DNA of 64,000 nt from Symbiodinium natans (Eukaryota; Sar; Dinophyceae; Suessiales; Symbiodiniaceae): NCBI GenBank assembly GCA_905221605.1, contig CAJNDS010002723.1:514001-578000 (forward strand). The letters are read 5' to 3'. Made by a program: the position numbers and the translations under genes. Shown here one piece after another: positions 23,061 through 36,200 of the stretch; position 1 is the stretch's first letter; every line of letters begins with the position of its first letter. The notes below the pieces were generated by a model. The model ran no database searches and was not told the origin of the DNA. It worked only from the letters and a program-made list of their open reading frames with translations.

Positions 23061-26000
23061 GCGCATGCGAGGCACTACCCCGCAAACTTGGTCATCACGT
23101 CAAAGTACACGATCTTAAATTTTGCCCGAGGCCCAGTTGGACTTCCGCAGAAAGTGAGGAGCGTGCCATGACACAATCCATCTAAGGTTCCCCTAAACCT
23201 TTGGGAGCAGCTTCATAAAGCCGCCAACCGGTATTTCCTCTTCATTTCTGTGGTCATGTTCATAGGCAGCTTGGCAGGTTCTATGAGGATCTTTGCAGTT
23301 TGGGTAAGGCCCCTGAACAAACTGAATGCGTGTTTTGTTTTGGAAGCCAAGGCAACTACACTCCTTTATTCTACGGCTTCATTAAGTTTTACTCCACATT
23401 CGCAGCTTTGCTCATCATGATGACAGCATCAGCCGTCATTGCAGCCCTTGACGACAAGCGTCGCCATGAAGCTGATGTAATCACCAACAGTCAAACAGCT
23501 CACCGACTCAGAGTCCATGGAGGCAAAGGCGTCCTAGAGGACGTGGTTTGGGCAGATGTGGTGGTTGGTGATGTTCTTGTGGTGGCTGGAGAGGAAGAAT
23601 TCCCTGCTGACCTGGTTCCACTGGCCTCATCCAGCGAGGGTGGGTGCTACGTGTCGACCGCCAACCTCGATGGCGAAACAAACTTGAAGCTCAAAGAATC
23701 AGCTTCATCGACGCAGCGGGCTTTGGTCCGCGGCGCGGACAACGCGCGGCCGCTCTTGGACCAAGCTGTTGAGAGGCTCAGTTCCCTTGCTGAGGGTCTT
23801 CTGGTGGCGGAGGCGCCCCAGAAATCCATCCACACCTTCAAGGGATGCTTGCGCCAGAGCGGCGCCGAAGAGCCCCTGAGCTCGAAGAACTTCTTGCTCC
23901 GTGGCACGGTCCTGAAAAACACCTCCTGGGTTTTGGGAGTGGTGATCTACACCGGACCGGAGACACGGATGGTCATGAACTCCAGAAAGGCCAAGGCCAA
24001 ATACGCCAACATAGAGAGGGTAATCAACCGCTCCATGTTGGTGGTTGTTGGTGCACAATGTTTGATGGCGCTCATCAACGATATCGTATACCTCGCGACC
24101 AAAGAGCAGTTCATGAGGTACTGGTACCTGTTTCCAGCCGGAGAATCCCGGCAGATCATTCTGCCAGAGTGTATAGGTTACTGGCTCACCTTTTTCGTGT
24201 CCGCGCCTCGAACCAATTTGCTCCCATGAGTTCTTTTGTGAATTCATCGGCCTGTCGTGAAAGGCTTTATTCGAATTTGATGCCCATATCTCTTTACTTC
24301 ACAATGGAGGCCTGCTCAATTTTTCCGAGCTCCCAGAAAGCTTTGTAGAAGGTGTGCGGACCGCTTTTCTGAGCACTGGTCTCGCTGTCACACTGTCAGG
24401 TGTGCAATACTGCGCAGGCCCGGGTTTGGGCTCCGGCGACCTGCAAGTGCTGGGAGTTCCTTGTTTTCAGTCGCAGGCATACTTCATCAAGAACGACATT
24501 GAGATGTATGACGAGGTGCGGTTTCTCGTAGGCACAGGTCCTACGAGGCATCTTCGAGGTCATGGTCGCAAATAAGTCGCCTCAGTACTCGATCCTTGAG
24601 CATTTGCACAGGCACTTTGTTTGTGTGACATCGTGCGACTGCCAGGCCCAAGACTGCCCAGCAAACGCTCGAACAACGTGCCTCACAAGCAAGCAATTGC
24701 GATGCAGCTATGGAGGGTTCGATTCTTTCGAGGAAGATGTGTATGCTTGGGTTGGTCACTGACATTTTGCTTGTTAGAGGCTTATGAGGTGCAGACGGCA
24801 AGTTTTGCGAGAGCTGCTCCGACGCCACAGGAACCTTTGCCATGAGCTTGGGCAAGTCTCATACATCTTCTCAGACAAGACGGGAACGCCTCCCCTGCGT
24901 GTTTAACAGAAAGAGCTGCTGCGAGCACCGGTTCTGACCGTGCTTGCTGGAATTCGAAGCGCTTCTGGTTCCGGCAGGCTGACACAGAACGTCATGGAGC
25001 TGAAGCGCCTCTCCATTCAAGGCATGGAGAAGCTCATGGAATCGCTGTCTGCTGGCAGTACCACTGAGCTGTTGTCAAGGTGACGTGTACGGTGAGGTCG
25101 GAGAGGCCACCTGAGATTTCATTCTTATCTTTCTTGCCTGTCTCTCAAAATCGGTTCAGGAATGTGGGTTCCAGGGTCGACCGGCGATGAAGCTGGCGAG
25201 GTGTCCTGCCTTCTTAGGAGACTGCTCCTTGTGCGTGGCGTGCTGCCTTGTTCATCTCCGATCAGTATTTATAGTTGAGAGGTACAGTGACTCCAGAAAG
25301 GCTGCCGGCATCGACGCAGCGCTTGAGGCCGAGAAGCGCTGCGTCATCGAGAAGAGCGTCTGAGGATTTTAAGACCAGAATTGAGTTGCCTTCCCTTGGA
25401 GGTGTTGGCGGTGTCGCATACAGTGGTCTCCACTCGCGATCGAGCCGGCAACCTCAAGTACGAGGCTCGCACCGAAGTGCGTGACTTGTCTCATCTTCGT
25501 TTCTCACAGCACAGATGACAGGCCGAAAGCCCCGACGAAGGTGCTCTGGTTGAGGCTCCGACCGCGAAACTGGACCACATTCCTTTGCCACATGCGCTCA
25601 AGAACTAAGGCTGTGAGCGACCTGGGCTGGAGCTTTATGGGGCGAACCAACGAGGAACTCACAGTCGAGGCGATGAGCAGAAAGACAGTTCTGACTCCAA
25701 GAACAACTGCGCCCACATGCACAGGTGGAAGCTGAAGCCTCGAGGATACCTAGGGTGTACCAGGTTTTGGCCGCTTGCTTGCAGACAGCAGATTCAGCTG
25801 ATGCAGAGCTCATGGGTGTCTGGCTTTCTGGAGAAAGCGGCAAGAAAGGAGCCTCTCAAGACTCAAGAACACACTAGTCATACGAGTCATACTTGTGTGT
25901 TTCCCAGCGGATGCCTCCCATAAGGGCCTGAACGCCTTCACGTCAGCCAGGCGGTTGCTGGTGATCTTAGCTTGTGCGCAGTGCTGCTGCTTGACCTCTG

Positions 26001-29000
26001 CATCGTAGTTTTCACAGTGCCTCGTGCAGGAAACGACAATCCGTTGTCGTAAGACGACCTTCCGGGGAGGCTGGGCGTCACTGTGACACTGTGACAGGCA
26101 GTGCAGGTCCTTCCAGAGTGTCAATTGCAGAGGCCCTCCTCCTCGTCAAGGGTGCGGATGATATCATGCAGCAGCTGGCCAAGGATCCGAGAACCTTTCC
26201 GGAGGACTTCTGGCAATCTGCATGAACAGGTTTCACGTGATCTCCACTCCGTACTGGCACACAGAAGCAGGAGCATCTACAGATGTTTGCCAAGCAGGGC
26301 CTGCGGACGCTGGTTCTGGGGAGGCAAGTTGCGGCAAGTTTGCCACATTTCGGGACGCGGATCTCCGTGGTTCTGAGGAGGGCATGAGTGGCCTTGCAAA
26401 ATGTCCAGGCGCTTCCTCACAGAGCAAGAGCTCCAAGGCTGGCAAGCCGACTACGCCAGGGCACAGTCTTCCATGGAGGACTCGAGACTTGAGGGCATGA
26501 GGGCATGTTTGGCAAGCCACTTGCAGCTTCATTGCGCCGCCTCAAGAAGCACAGGACAGAGAAGCTGCTCTGGCAGGTGTTGCTGCTCGGATAGAGAGGC
26601 CAGATTTGACATCCGTTTTCGTCCTTCATGCTCCATGTCTCGATGGCATTATTCTGGCTTGGCAGTTCACTGGAGATAGTCGGAGTCACAGCCATAGAGG
26701 ACAAGTTGCAGGCCCGCCGAGCTGTTCGGAAGGGAGGTGTCGAGCGTTCAACCTCAGAAGGCCAGCTTTTGCCGCAGGTGGGTGTGGAGGATGCGATCGT
26801 CAAGATTCGGCAGGTTGCCCGACTGTCTCGCATGTAGGCACGTAGGCAAGGTGCCTTGAAGAGCTATACTGGTTGGAATCGAGAGTTCAGGGCATTGGGC
26901 CTTGGGTTGAGAATGAGGGAGTTGGGGTGAGAAGGTCGGTCTTTGTGGGTCCTTACTAGTCCCTGTTTTGGGCCAAAGGCTGGAATCAAGCTCTGGGTGC
27001 TGACCGGCGATGCTTGGCCACCTCTGGAGGGGATTAAGGCCGATGCTTGTGTTCGATTCGGTAGTCGGCCGCAACGAGGGGGCTCAGGGTGCGGATGAGT
27101 GCAGTGTAGAGGGCCGCGGAGGCCGCTAAGTTCGCCCTGGACAGCACTCTCCGTTGGCAGAGTTTTGGGTTTGGGGGCTTTTGCGCTGCTTGATCAAGCG
27201 TGCCGCTAAGGACAAGTTGGAGACCGCAAAGAACATCGGTTTCAGTACACAGGTGCTGAGCCACTGCCTGAGAACCATGCACGGAAAATGAAGAAGAAGA
27301 AGAAGAAGGAGAAGAAGGAGAAGCGGAAGAAGAACAAGAATAAGAAAAATAAGAAGAAGAGGCAGTGATGAGGCGATTTCGCAGTGGTGTCATTATGTTT
27401 TGCCGAATGCATGTGACTTCTTGAATGCTGAGGCAATGACATGGAGATCATGTGCTTGGATGCATCCCCCACTGCAATTGAGGATGGCCCTTCACACCAG
27501 AGTTACAACATGTTACAGTAATGTTACATCCGTTTCAGCACGGTTCTCAAGCATTCTGGTACTGGAGCCCCTGTCAGGACGACCTTTACAAGGTGCTCCA
27601 AAGCTCCAAGAAGGCTGGAGCACTCTGTGTTGACAAGACTTCAAGAGTTCATCGCCTGAAGGCTGTGGCTGCCCAACGCACGCTGGCATTGATTGTCACG
27701 GGCCACGCTCTAGAGGTGCAAACATGCCTATGGGCTAGGGCGTACTGCGGCATCTTGTAGAGCATCTCTCGCCTTTTGGTTTCCAGCTTGTTGGTTGGGT
27801 TTTGTGTCGTCTTGGCTCCAGGCATTTGGCTTAGCTGTGCTGTCGAGGGAAATATTGGTAGCCTCCCTGTGCCAAGCCCCTATTGTGAGCCCTAAACCGA
27901 TTGGCAAAATCGGCAGGAGATCTTGCAGCCCTCGAAGAGGACCAGCTCCAGTGCCAGGCGATTCGAGTGAACAGTTGCCGAATACGAGGAGCTGTGCGTT
28001 GTATGGGTTGCCCTTCGCGCGTCTTCAGGCTACCGGCTGCCAAGCACGAAGGAATCCTCCAAGACCAGTTCTTGGAGGCAGCTCAGTCCGTGCGATGTTT
28101 TGGCAGTGTTGCTGTAGGGGATGGTTCTAGGTCCGGAACAGCTTCCGTGTGGCGCAGTTTGCAGGTGGCTATGGTCTGTTCCGTGGTGATCGCCTGCCGC
28201 GTTTGCGGCCTGGCCTCTGACATCTCTGATGCAGAAGTTTGTAGTGATGAATCGATGATGCTGCCTGCTCTGCCTTTGTGGCGACAAGGTGTCGCCCTCG
28301 CAGAAGGCTGAAATCGTCAAGATTGTGAGGACTGACTCCATCTGTTTCCCTGTATCCTCCAGTCCGACAGAGTCTAAACACTCCACCCCCAGACAAACCA
28401 CTCACCCAAGGCAAGTGCGGGGTCAGCGCCTGGAATTTTCCCAAAGAAGCTCCGAGGCCCAAAATGCCTCAACACCAAGCCTGTTTCAGGGCCCTCCTTT
28501 CCCAGAAACCTTGCAGAAGATCATCCTCGGTCCCTTTTGGAATCCTTGTGATAAGGCGGCCCCTCTTATTCAGGGTACCCAAAAAGGGACCATCATTTAC
28601 AGAACTGACCAAATACCTCACCATGTTCAATGCAGGAGGGGTGTGCACCCGGCGCCCGTGACGTTGGCAATAGGCCGGCTTTGTGGGCGCGTGCCCTTTT
28701 GGGGATTCACCTTGCGCAATTTTTACTAAACCCTAAACCCCTAAATAACCCTAAACCCTAAACAGGGTAGTGGGGGAGCCTAGGGCAGTGAACAGGTGAT
28801 GGTGCCAACGATGTCCCGATGCTGCAACAGGCGCAGGCGCAGTGGCTCTGATTTGCTCGACCTTGCAAATTCTGACACAAACCGGAGCCCTAAAACACTG
28901 GCTGTTCGAGGGCTTCGGGCCTACAAACACAACACTTCCGCGAATCCTTGACCAGGTCGGTGTGGGTATCTCCGGAAGGGAGGGCAGGCTGCTGGCTGAG

Positions 29001-31760
29001 CTGGCTTGAAATTGGCGTTCGAACAATCTGGAGCCATGTTACACTCGTTGCTGAAGGCAGGCGGTGAACTCCGCTGACTTCGCCATCTCGCAGTTTCGGC
29101 CCCAGCCCCAGCCTCCATACGGCAGACGTCTTGCAGGGATTTGGGCTGATGTTAATTATTATCAAGGAGTAGAACTGCCTGGCATCTCGAGCCCTTGCAC
29201 TGCGCAGAGGTACCTGGTCAGACTGCTGCTTGTGCATGGTCGCTGGAACTATCAGCGTGCGTGTGCTTTAGCTGAATGTAGCAGGTGTTGTGGTCACCAA
29301 AGTGCAACCAAGAGTTTAGAGGTGGGTTTTTGCCAATCTCCACTCTGTTGTCGTTCGAGGTAAGTTCGTCATCTATAGTTTCTGGAAGAATGCTGTGCAC
29401 CTGAGCTGCAAATTAAGTCGTGAACGGAGACTGCTCTGTCCGCCTCATGCAGCCACATTCTGTTTGCATCCCAGGATGGTGCGACCCTTAGACGGCGCAA
29501 GCTGCGGTTGTTCTTGATTCGGGGCTCCTTGATGGATGAACAGAGTGTTCAAAGTACTTCAGCAATCTGTGCTCTTTCCTGACCTGACAAGGTCCTCTTG
29601 ATGTTTTACTACACCTTCTACTCCGGCTATGCAGGCCTAGAAGGGCTTCCGGTTTTGCACCGCAAGTGTAGGTGATAAAAATGCAAAGGGCTAGCCCCGC
29701 CTTGTCTCGCCCTTTGCAGGTCAGAGCCTCTTCGAGGACATGGCTGCTCGGCATCTCACGAATGGTAGATCATGGCTTCGATGTATCTTCCAGTGTTTCT
29801 TCTGCCCTGCGAAGGTGCGGGCTTCGTACAACTTCGTCCTTGCGTTTCCTATCATCACAACCGGCATGTTCGAGCGGGACAGATTTTTGCGAATCTGTTG
29901 TGATTCGCAGCTCATGTGCACCGCATGGGCGGCGAGGATGTGGAGGAGGAGCAGGTCTTAGCCAACCCTGGTCTCTATGTGAATGGGCGTGAAGGCGGCC
30001 TTGCCCAAGGAAACCACAAATGCACCTGGCAGCACACGGCGCTGGCAGAGCTGAATAGCAACGAGATTTAAGTTCCGACATATACCTAATCATGTATCTA
30101 TCTCACACCGATCATTTTTTCATTGATGCCTCTTGTACAGATACTGTGCCCCCCCATCCCCACACAGAGCAGATCCTCTGAGAGAAGCAGGCCTTGATCT
30201 CAATGCATCCAAACTGGCGTTGACCTCGGCAGGGAGATTTGTTTCGCAACGAACTGTGGAAAAGACATGCCAAGCGAGCCATGACTCTTTAAGTCACTTT
30301 AGGTTGAGATGCTTCTTTCTGCAGCAGTCCACTCATGCGTTATCGGCTTCGTGAGCCCCTGAGTCACTCAAAACGGCTCATGAGAGTCTCAGACTCTTTC
30401 TCCAGAATTTGTTCAATGTGCAGTGATTCAAGTTGGTGATTCAAGGTCATGCTTCTCGTCTGTCGAGACATGTACCTCTTGCAAGCGGGTGACTACTACA
30501 CCTTCGGCACGATTGTGCCTTGCCAGTGTTTCTGAACAAAGCCAGATTGACACCGAGAGCACCTTTTGAACAACGAACCCGACTCAGGTGTTCACCGTGC
30601 TAGTGATTGCGATGAACTATCGGGCCGCATTCCTTACGAGGACTCCTTAGCCGATGAGTCTGGGTCACCAGGCTGGAACCAAAGTGAAAGAATTGTTCCC
30701 AAATTGCAAGCACCCAAAGCATGAACCATGATGAATCTGAAGAATTCGACAGGCCGTGACAGACCTGTGTACCGTGTGTAAAGGTGGAAATTCTTATGTT
30801 CCATGTCGCTCCTTGTGCGGCACCTTGGCTTGGGTCAACCGACAAGGCTTAAGCCTGCGCGCTTTCAAGCCAGAGCAAGTAAGACACAGTCAGCAACTCT
30901 GCGCAGTTCAAAGCAGGTTCAGAGCAGGGGCCTTGTAGATCGCACGTGTGGGGTGGGGGTGCATTCTTACTTCCTCCTTTGACGGCCTAAGCCCCTAGAT
31001 TTTCCAGAGACTCGGAACTGGCCGCAGTCTGCAAGGACATGGAACTGGGTGACGGTTGCTGGGCAACTCTCCTCCTTTCTGACGTACCTGCATCCCAGCT
31101 GCATATCCCGAATACAGGGGTTCAGGGTCGAGGGCTTTAGAGCAAGGACACTGCGATGAGTTCGGAAATCCGCTGTTGGATGGCTCAGATTGGCTGAGGT
31201 TGTTCCTTGCTGTCTACTGCAACAAGTCGGTGAGTGACCAACTCCAGCCAGACTCCACTTGTGATGCGTGGACTCCTGCACGGTCTTGCTGGCACGCGTG
31301 GCCTAAGGCCTTGGATGTATGGCGTGCGCGGCCTACATCAGATGAGAGCCCAAAAAAAGCCAGCCCCAAGACAGAAATCAAGTAATGTGAGCGGGCAAAG
31401 TCAGATGAGTCAGATCCATGAGACAGGTTCCCACACGCATGCTGAAGTCTCCTCACTTCTGGTGGCCACCTCAGATCCCCAAACAATGCGAGCATCAAGG
31501 ATGCACAGAGCATCGGAGAGCGTTGTTTCAACAACAAGCACCCAACACAACACACATGCACTTAGTGGGTACTCTGAGAAGCCTCTGCGACGCCCTCTCG
31601 GCTCGTCCCTTCTGTGCCTTGTGAGGATTTGTGCTTTCATGGTTCCGGCACTGGCGATGGTTATTGATGTCTTCAAGGTCGGGGCATATCAGAAATGCCG
31701 ACTCACCTGGCGGTGCCACACGAAAGTGAAGACTCGAAGGCCTACCTATTGAGCGAATTC
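23061..31760 (+). CDS. P4-type ATPase (phospholipid flippase), multi-exon
   Basis: A P4-ATPase moves phospholipids to the cytosolic leaflet using ATP. The diagnostic motifs appear in the right order in at least twenty exons: NLVITSKYTILNFA (23061-23126), VPLNLWEQLHKAANRYF (23187-23303, start of TM1), the long exon from 23352 with DGETNLKLKE (actuator) and FLLRGTVLKN, LYSNLMPISLYFTMEAC (24265-24315, TM4 PISL motif), QAYFIKNDIEMYDE, VSYIFSDKTG (phosphorylated Asp) joined over a GC-AG intron at 24888-24977 to LTQNVMELKRLSIQ, ESPDEGALVEA (25531), GADDIMQQLA, FAKQGLRTLVLGR, VGVTAIEDKLQ, IKLWVLTGDA (26980-27015), KVSPSQKAEIVKIVR (28273), GDGANDVPMLQQAQ (28796), VGVGISGREG, SADFAISQF, RLLLVHGRWNYQR (29222) and TM exons to about 31680. 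The active site is intact. N-terminal exons and the exact stop are unresolved. CDC50 follows downstream. Confidence 0.92.
24888..24977 (+). other. GC-AG intron splitting the DKTGT / LTQN motif
   Basis: The exon ends within the threonine codon of D-K-T-G-T at 24887 and the next begins at 24978. Joining AC to G restores threonine and continues L-T-Q-N-V-M, the universal P-type ATPase sequence. The 90-base intron starts GCCTCC and ends GGCAG. Confidence 0.85.
27289..27362. repeat. Purine-rich GAA/AAG simple repeat
   Basis: A 74-base run of almost pure A and G with GAA/AAG/AAT units lies inside the flippase gene, just after the exon DKLETAKNIGFSTQVL. It could encode an acidic or a lysine-rich insert depending on frame, but in the frame of the exon it soon meets a stop, so it is probably intronic. 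Confidence 0.8.
28728..28766. repeat. CCCTAAA repeats at the 3' end of a flippase intron
   Basis: Five CCCTAAA-like units stand about 30 bases upstream of the acceptor AACAG/GT that begins the GDGAND exon at 28796. The C-rich orientation relative to transcription is the same as in the intron 3' ends of the ankyrin gene. Confidence 0.75.
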
Positions 31761-33252
31761 TATCCAGATCGTCTGCCCCTCAGCTCATGCATTCTTGGGC
31801 CAGCCGCACTGACTGGGCTTCAACAAATGTCTCTGCATAATGGTTCCTTCTTGGGCCGCTGGCAATGCGGGCCCTTGTATTCAGAGCACCCGAAGAAAGT
31901 GCCTAGACCATGCTTCGGAGAGCTGGCTACACAGAGGGTTGGCTCGATGACTGTGCTCGTTCGTCGATTGCCAACGAAGTGAAACAAATGAATCAACTTT
32001 GCAACGTGCCTCCACACAAGGCTTACAGGTCATCATGGAGCGGTGGCAGGCCCCTCTGCATAACATGTTGTGTGGGGGTAGGTGAGTTCCGTGGCAGAGG
32101 CCAGAGGGCGAATGAGGTGTGCATGGTTCACATGTTCTTCCAAGTTGAACCCATCTTTGGCCATCTGCCATTCTAGCCGCCTTAGTGCCTTAGTCTTGCC
32201 GGGCATGCTCTCATGTTCAGAGAGGGAAGGCGAGATGTGAACAAGCCATGTTGATACCCGGCACCTCGCCAGGAAGGTGAGCACTTCTTGGAGGGAGAGA
32301 GTTTCCTGGAAGAGGAGGCACAATCGGGCACGTTGGTCAAATGCGATCATGTAGGAGCTGAGGTAGGAGATTCTCGTTGATGGCACGGCATGCCCGTGGA
32401 CAGGCTATTTCAGAGACTGCCCGAAGGCCAACGCGAGAGCTTGAAAGCTCCAGGCCTGTGAAAGTAAAGTGGGAGCCATTGAGTCCCTGTTTCTTACAAG
32501 CAGTGTGTCAGTTGAATCTCGTGTGTGTGTGTGTGTAGTCACCAGCATCGGAAAGTGGACCAGCCAGACAGGACATCACCAAGACCCAGCTTCGATCGAT
32601 GGCTCGGATCTTGGGCAGCCAGCTCCAGGTTTGCCAGCAAAGGGACATAGCAAACAGGTTCAGTAGCATGACGCAGTTTCGCATTCTAGCTACTTGGCAT
32701 GGCTCGACATAGTTCCTAGATGTTCCGGGCCCAGGTCCTCCTACGACTTCGCACACCCTGGGGGCGAGCCAAGGCTGTGCGCAACAAGGATCTTTGCGAC
32801 TTCTGAGCTCAAAAAGAGATCCGACCTGCAGGCATCATACCGCCTTCAAAAACTCGCACCCCACAGCGGGTGATCTGTCGCTGGTTGGGGCCTGCGACCT
32901 GGGGTGAGTGTGAGTGAGTGAGTCTGGGCTGGGTTGTGGGCCTTTTTTTTTGCGGGCCTCCACTGTAGAAGGAGGATGTCACGGGATGTCTCATCGTTTC
33001 GGGTACAGGACCCATATCTTATATGAACCCTGCGTGTGTGCGAGTATGCAGAGGGGCTTCGGCAGTGAGTGCTTCTCGGGCTAAGGCATCGGAGCATCTT
33101 GATGGGTACAGGAGGAGAGCATCTGCAGATGTGCGCCGCTCGCGGCTGCTCTGGCTGCTCATGTTGGTGTTCGTATGTAGTTGTGCTATGTTTTGCTGGA
33201 AGATCGTATTGGAGACAGCTGTTTTTGTTGTGCATGGAGGACAGGGAGCAAC
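31761..33252. other. Spacer between the flippase and CDC50 genes
   Basis: No motif was recognised in these 1.5 kb. The flippase tail and stop may extend into it, and early non-coding CDC50 sequence may begin in it. A (GT)n tract lies at 32521-32536. No nucleotide cyclase motif is present. Confidence 0.4.
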
Positions 33253-36200
33253 ATGAGCAGCTCTGGCGCTGGCACTGGCGCGTCGTTGCAGCAGCTCCCC
33301 TCCCTGGAGGCACAATCTGCGGTGGAAGATGCAGTGCATGCACAGCCTATGATCCGTCACTCTGCCAGCCTGGTCATGTCAGGAGAGCGATTCGTTTTCG
33401 GAGGAGCAGGGTTCATAACCGCGAACTCCCTTCGGAAGCTATTCCCAGCACGACGGCCAGGACTCGCAAAGAAGCGACCTGGCAGGGAGCTCGACATGGG
33501 GTTGCTCTAGATGGGGATCCCCTTATACGGGTTCTTCATCTGATCACAGGCACCTACCCCCCCCCCCCGGCACAAGGGGGCTAATTTGGGTAAACACCTG
33601 GGATCGCAGTTGGAGCTAAGTGTCCGCCCAGGGGCACAACCAGAACTCTCCTGACCGCGGGCGCCTCTGTGTTAGGCAGAATTCGCTCACCCTTGGTGCC
33701 TTGCAGTCCTTAGGCGCGCGGGGCTTTCTAAGGCAGCTGTCAGTTGGAAGCCATGTGAGTACGTACTGTGGCGACATGTATGGCAGCTCGTTGTGGTCGC
33801 TTTGGTGAGTTGATGTGTGTGTGTGTGTGTGTGTGTGTGATGGTGTGCGTGTGTGTGTCAGACGGTCAGACCCTAGGCCCTGAACACGTGTTGATAGACA
33901 TGCCTGGACTTCATCGACGGCAGTTTTGTGAGTAGAGCCTACTATAGTTACTAGAGGTTCTCGCTTCGCTCAGCAGAAGCTCCGTCGCCTTCAGATCGAG
34001 TTCACAGCGGGAAAGGTGCGGCTAAACGGCAAATTCCGATGATTCAATGGTTCTGCCTGCTGGTGAGCTGCGCTACGGCAGGTCATGGCAGCAGCAGCTG
34101 TTGTGGCCACCTTGCTTTTGTTGTTGGGCTTCACCGTCTTGCGGTTGGGGGAGCAGGCTGTTGAGGCGGGTCCAGCCGATTCCTGTGCTCCCGCGCAAGA
34201 AATCACCGTGGTTCCTCTATGGGCCAGGTCCGGATCCGTTATGGCGGAGCAGTTCGCAAGCATTCGGTTCCGTTTCAAATGGGAGAAGATGTTGCGTGCA
34301 GCTCAGGAGCAGGCTGAGTCAGGCCACTCATTAAGTATTCAGCAGACAGAAGGAGCTCCTCTGCATAGAGCTTCAGTACCCTGCAACTTCAATGAAGATT
34401 TCAAGGCTGAGCATTCGGCTGACTGCGACGCATCCGGCACCTGCAGCCTGCAACTCTCCCTCAGTCAGGAGTCCTGACGGCTGTCTCGCAGCATGTCAGA
34501 AGCTGCAACGGCACGCAGACGGCAATTGCGAATGATTGTTTTCGCCGGGCTTTGCAAGGACATGCCTGCGCCTGTTCGGTTACTCTACCAGCTGGACCCG
34601 CAACTCAGCCAGTATCAGTCTATTTGTGGCCGGACGTGCCCGGGTTGCTGGCTTCTTGCATGCTTCGCATGGGGCGTGGGAAAGCCACAGGTTCTACCAG
34701 AACTTTCCTACCTACATTGCCTCAGGCCATGCTTCCACAGATCCCCAATGTGGACGTTTCGAGTGGTTGAAGGCAAAAAGAGTTAAGGGGCCCCCTGGAG
34801 GCTCATCCTCGGGAGCATGGGCAGAACTCACAGGCGGCCCGGCATAGAAGTAGTCTGCTTGGAATCGTTGGTTCTCGCTCATCACGCCCTGGCAGACTTG
34901 ATCCATCTTGATTCAGGTGCCTGGTTCGGACACGAGGAACGGCTGAAGCCGCAAGCACAGGGAAATAACGGTGGTAGTGCAGTCTACACCGGCTTTTCTG
35001 CGGTTCCATGTGGTGCAATGAGGCATTGCCCAGCGAAGCCCACACGAATGACTGACAGTGGAGATGTCATTTTCCCGTGTGGATTGCAGGCGGGTGGAAC
35101 TCTCTTCACAGTTGGTCATGCAGATGTCTGCATATCCAACAGGTTGTCGGAGCAACCGCGAACCCCGCAAATCTGATCAAACCTGCAGGCAACCAGTCTC
35201 TTCAACGATAGCTTCGAGCGCGGCGCTCAGCCGCCGGAAGTCTAACGGATCCAGCCTTACTCTTGCGTCCACCCGAGATTGCTCAAAGGTTGCGGAGCGG
35301 TGGAGATGCCGCTACCTTGGTACTTTTACACAGTTCTCAGTTCTGAGCATGCTTCTTGTAATCGGCTATCTGCCATCGTTTGGCCCTTCCTTCAGGCTCT
35401 CCAAATTAGCAAAGAAGGTGTGGGGCTGGCCGAAGACCTCAGCAGGTTCGGCTGCATCACTTCGATCCTTGAGTCAACCACCCACAGCATAGGGCACTCG
35501 CGAGGATGGCGAATCCTCCGGGCTATCCTGACAAGCCCCTCGTCGTCCGGAGCTTGGGCGATCTACCCAAAGTCCGCTCAAATAGACTCAAGGAGCTCAG
35601 ATTGAAACGTCGGCACAGCTGCAAGGCCTGGCTCTTTGAGCGGTACCCTGAGGCCTTACCCGCCTCCCGCCGCCAAAGCAGTGCTGTAGCGTAAGCAAAA
35701 TCCCATACACCACGCGTTGCCAATCCATGAACAAACGCAGAGAAGGCCAGCAATGTCAGGGCGTTGGAGCTTCGACCCTGCGAATGGGATTTGAGTCGGC
35801 CAGACGTTGTTGCGAGCTGCGCAGGTGATTTCAGCTGAGCTGGGCACAAAGGATCCGAATTTTGTGGAGTGGATGAGGTTGGATTGCATGGCTGCTGCCT
35901 TTTTCGCAAGGATTGCCTACTTGTGAGCAGTACAAGTTGAATGTGGCTCTCAAACCTTGCGGAGGCCTAGCGCAATGCCCAGCCTTATGAAGAACATTGG
36001 TCAATTGAACGTTGCGGCCCGGGAGTCTCGAGATTTTTTTCTGCAGAGTGGTCGTGTACACGAGTATCTCCAGTGTTCTGAGTACACTTACGAAACCAGC
36101 ATCTATTGGCATCCCTTGTCGCTTGTGACATCTCTACCGTCCCGAGGTGCCACTTCTGCGACATGACATGCTGACCCTACAAATTACGGACAGGCAAGTC

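Noticed and set aside
34712-34906. - strand frame with YFYAGPPVSSAHAPEDEPPG
   Set aside because: The + strand of the same segment carries the CDC50 FYQNFPTYIASGHAS exon, which fits a known family.
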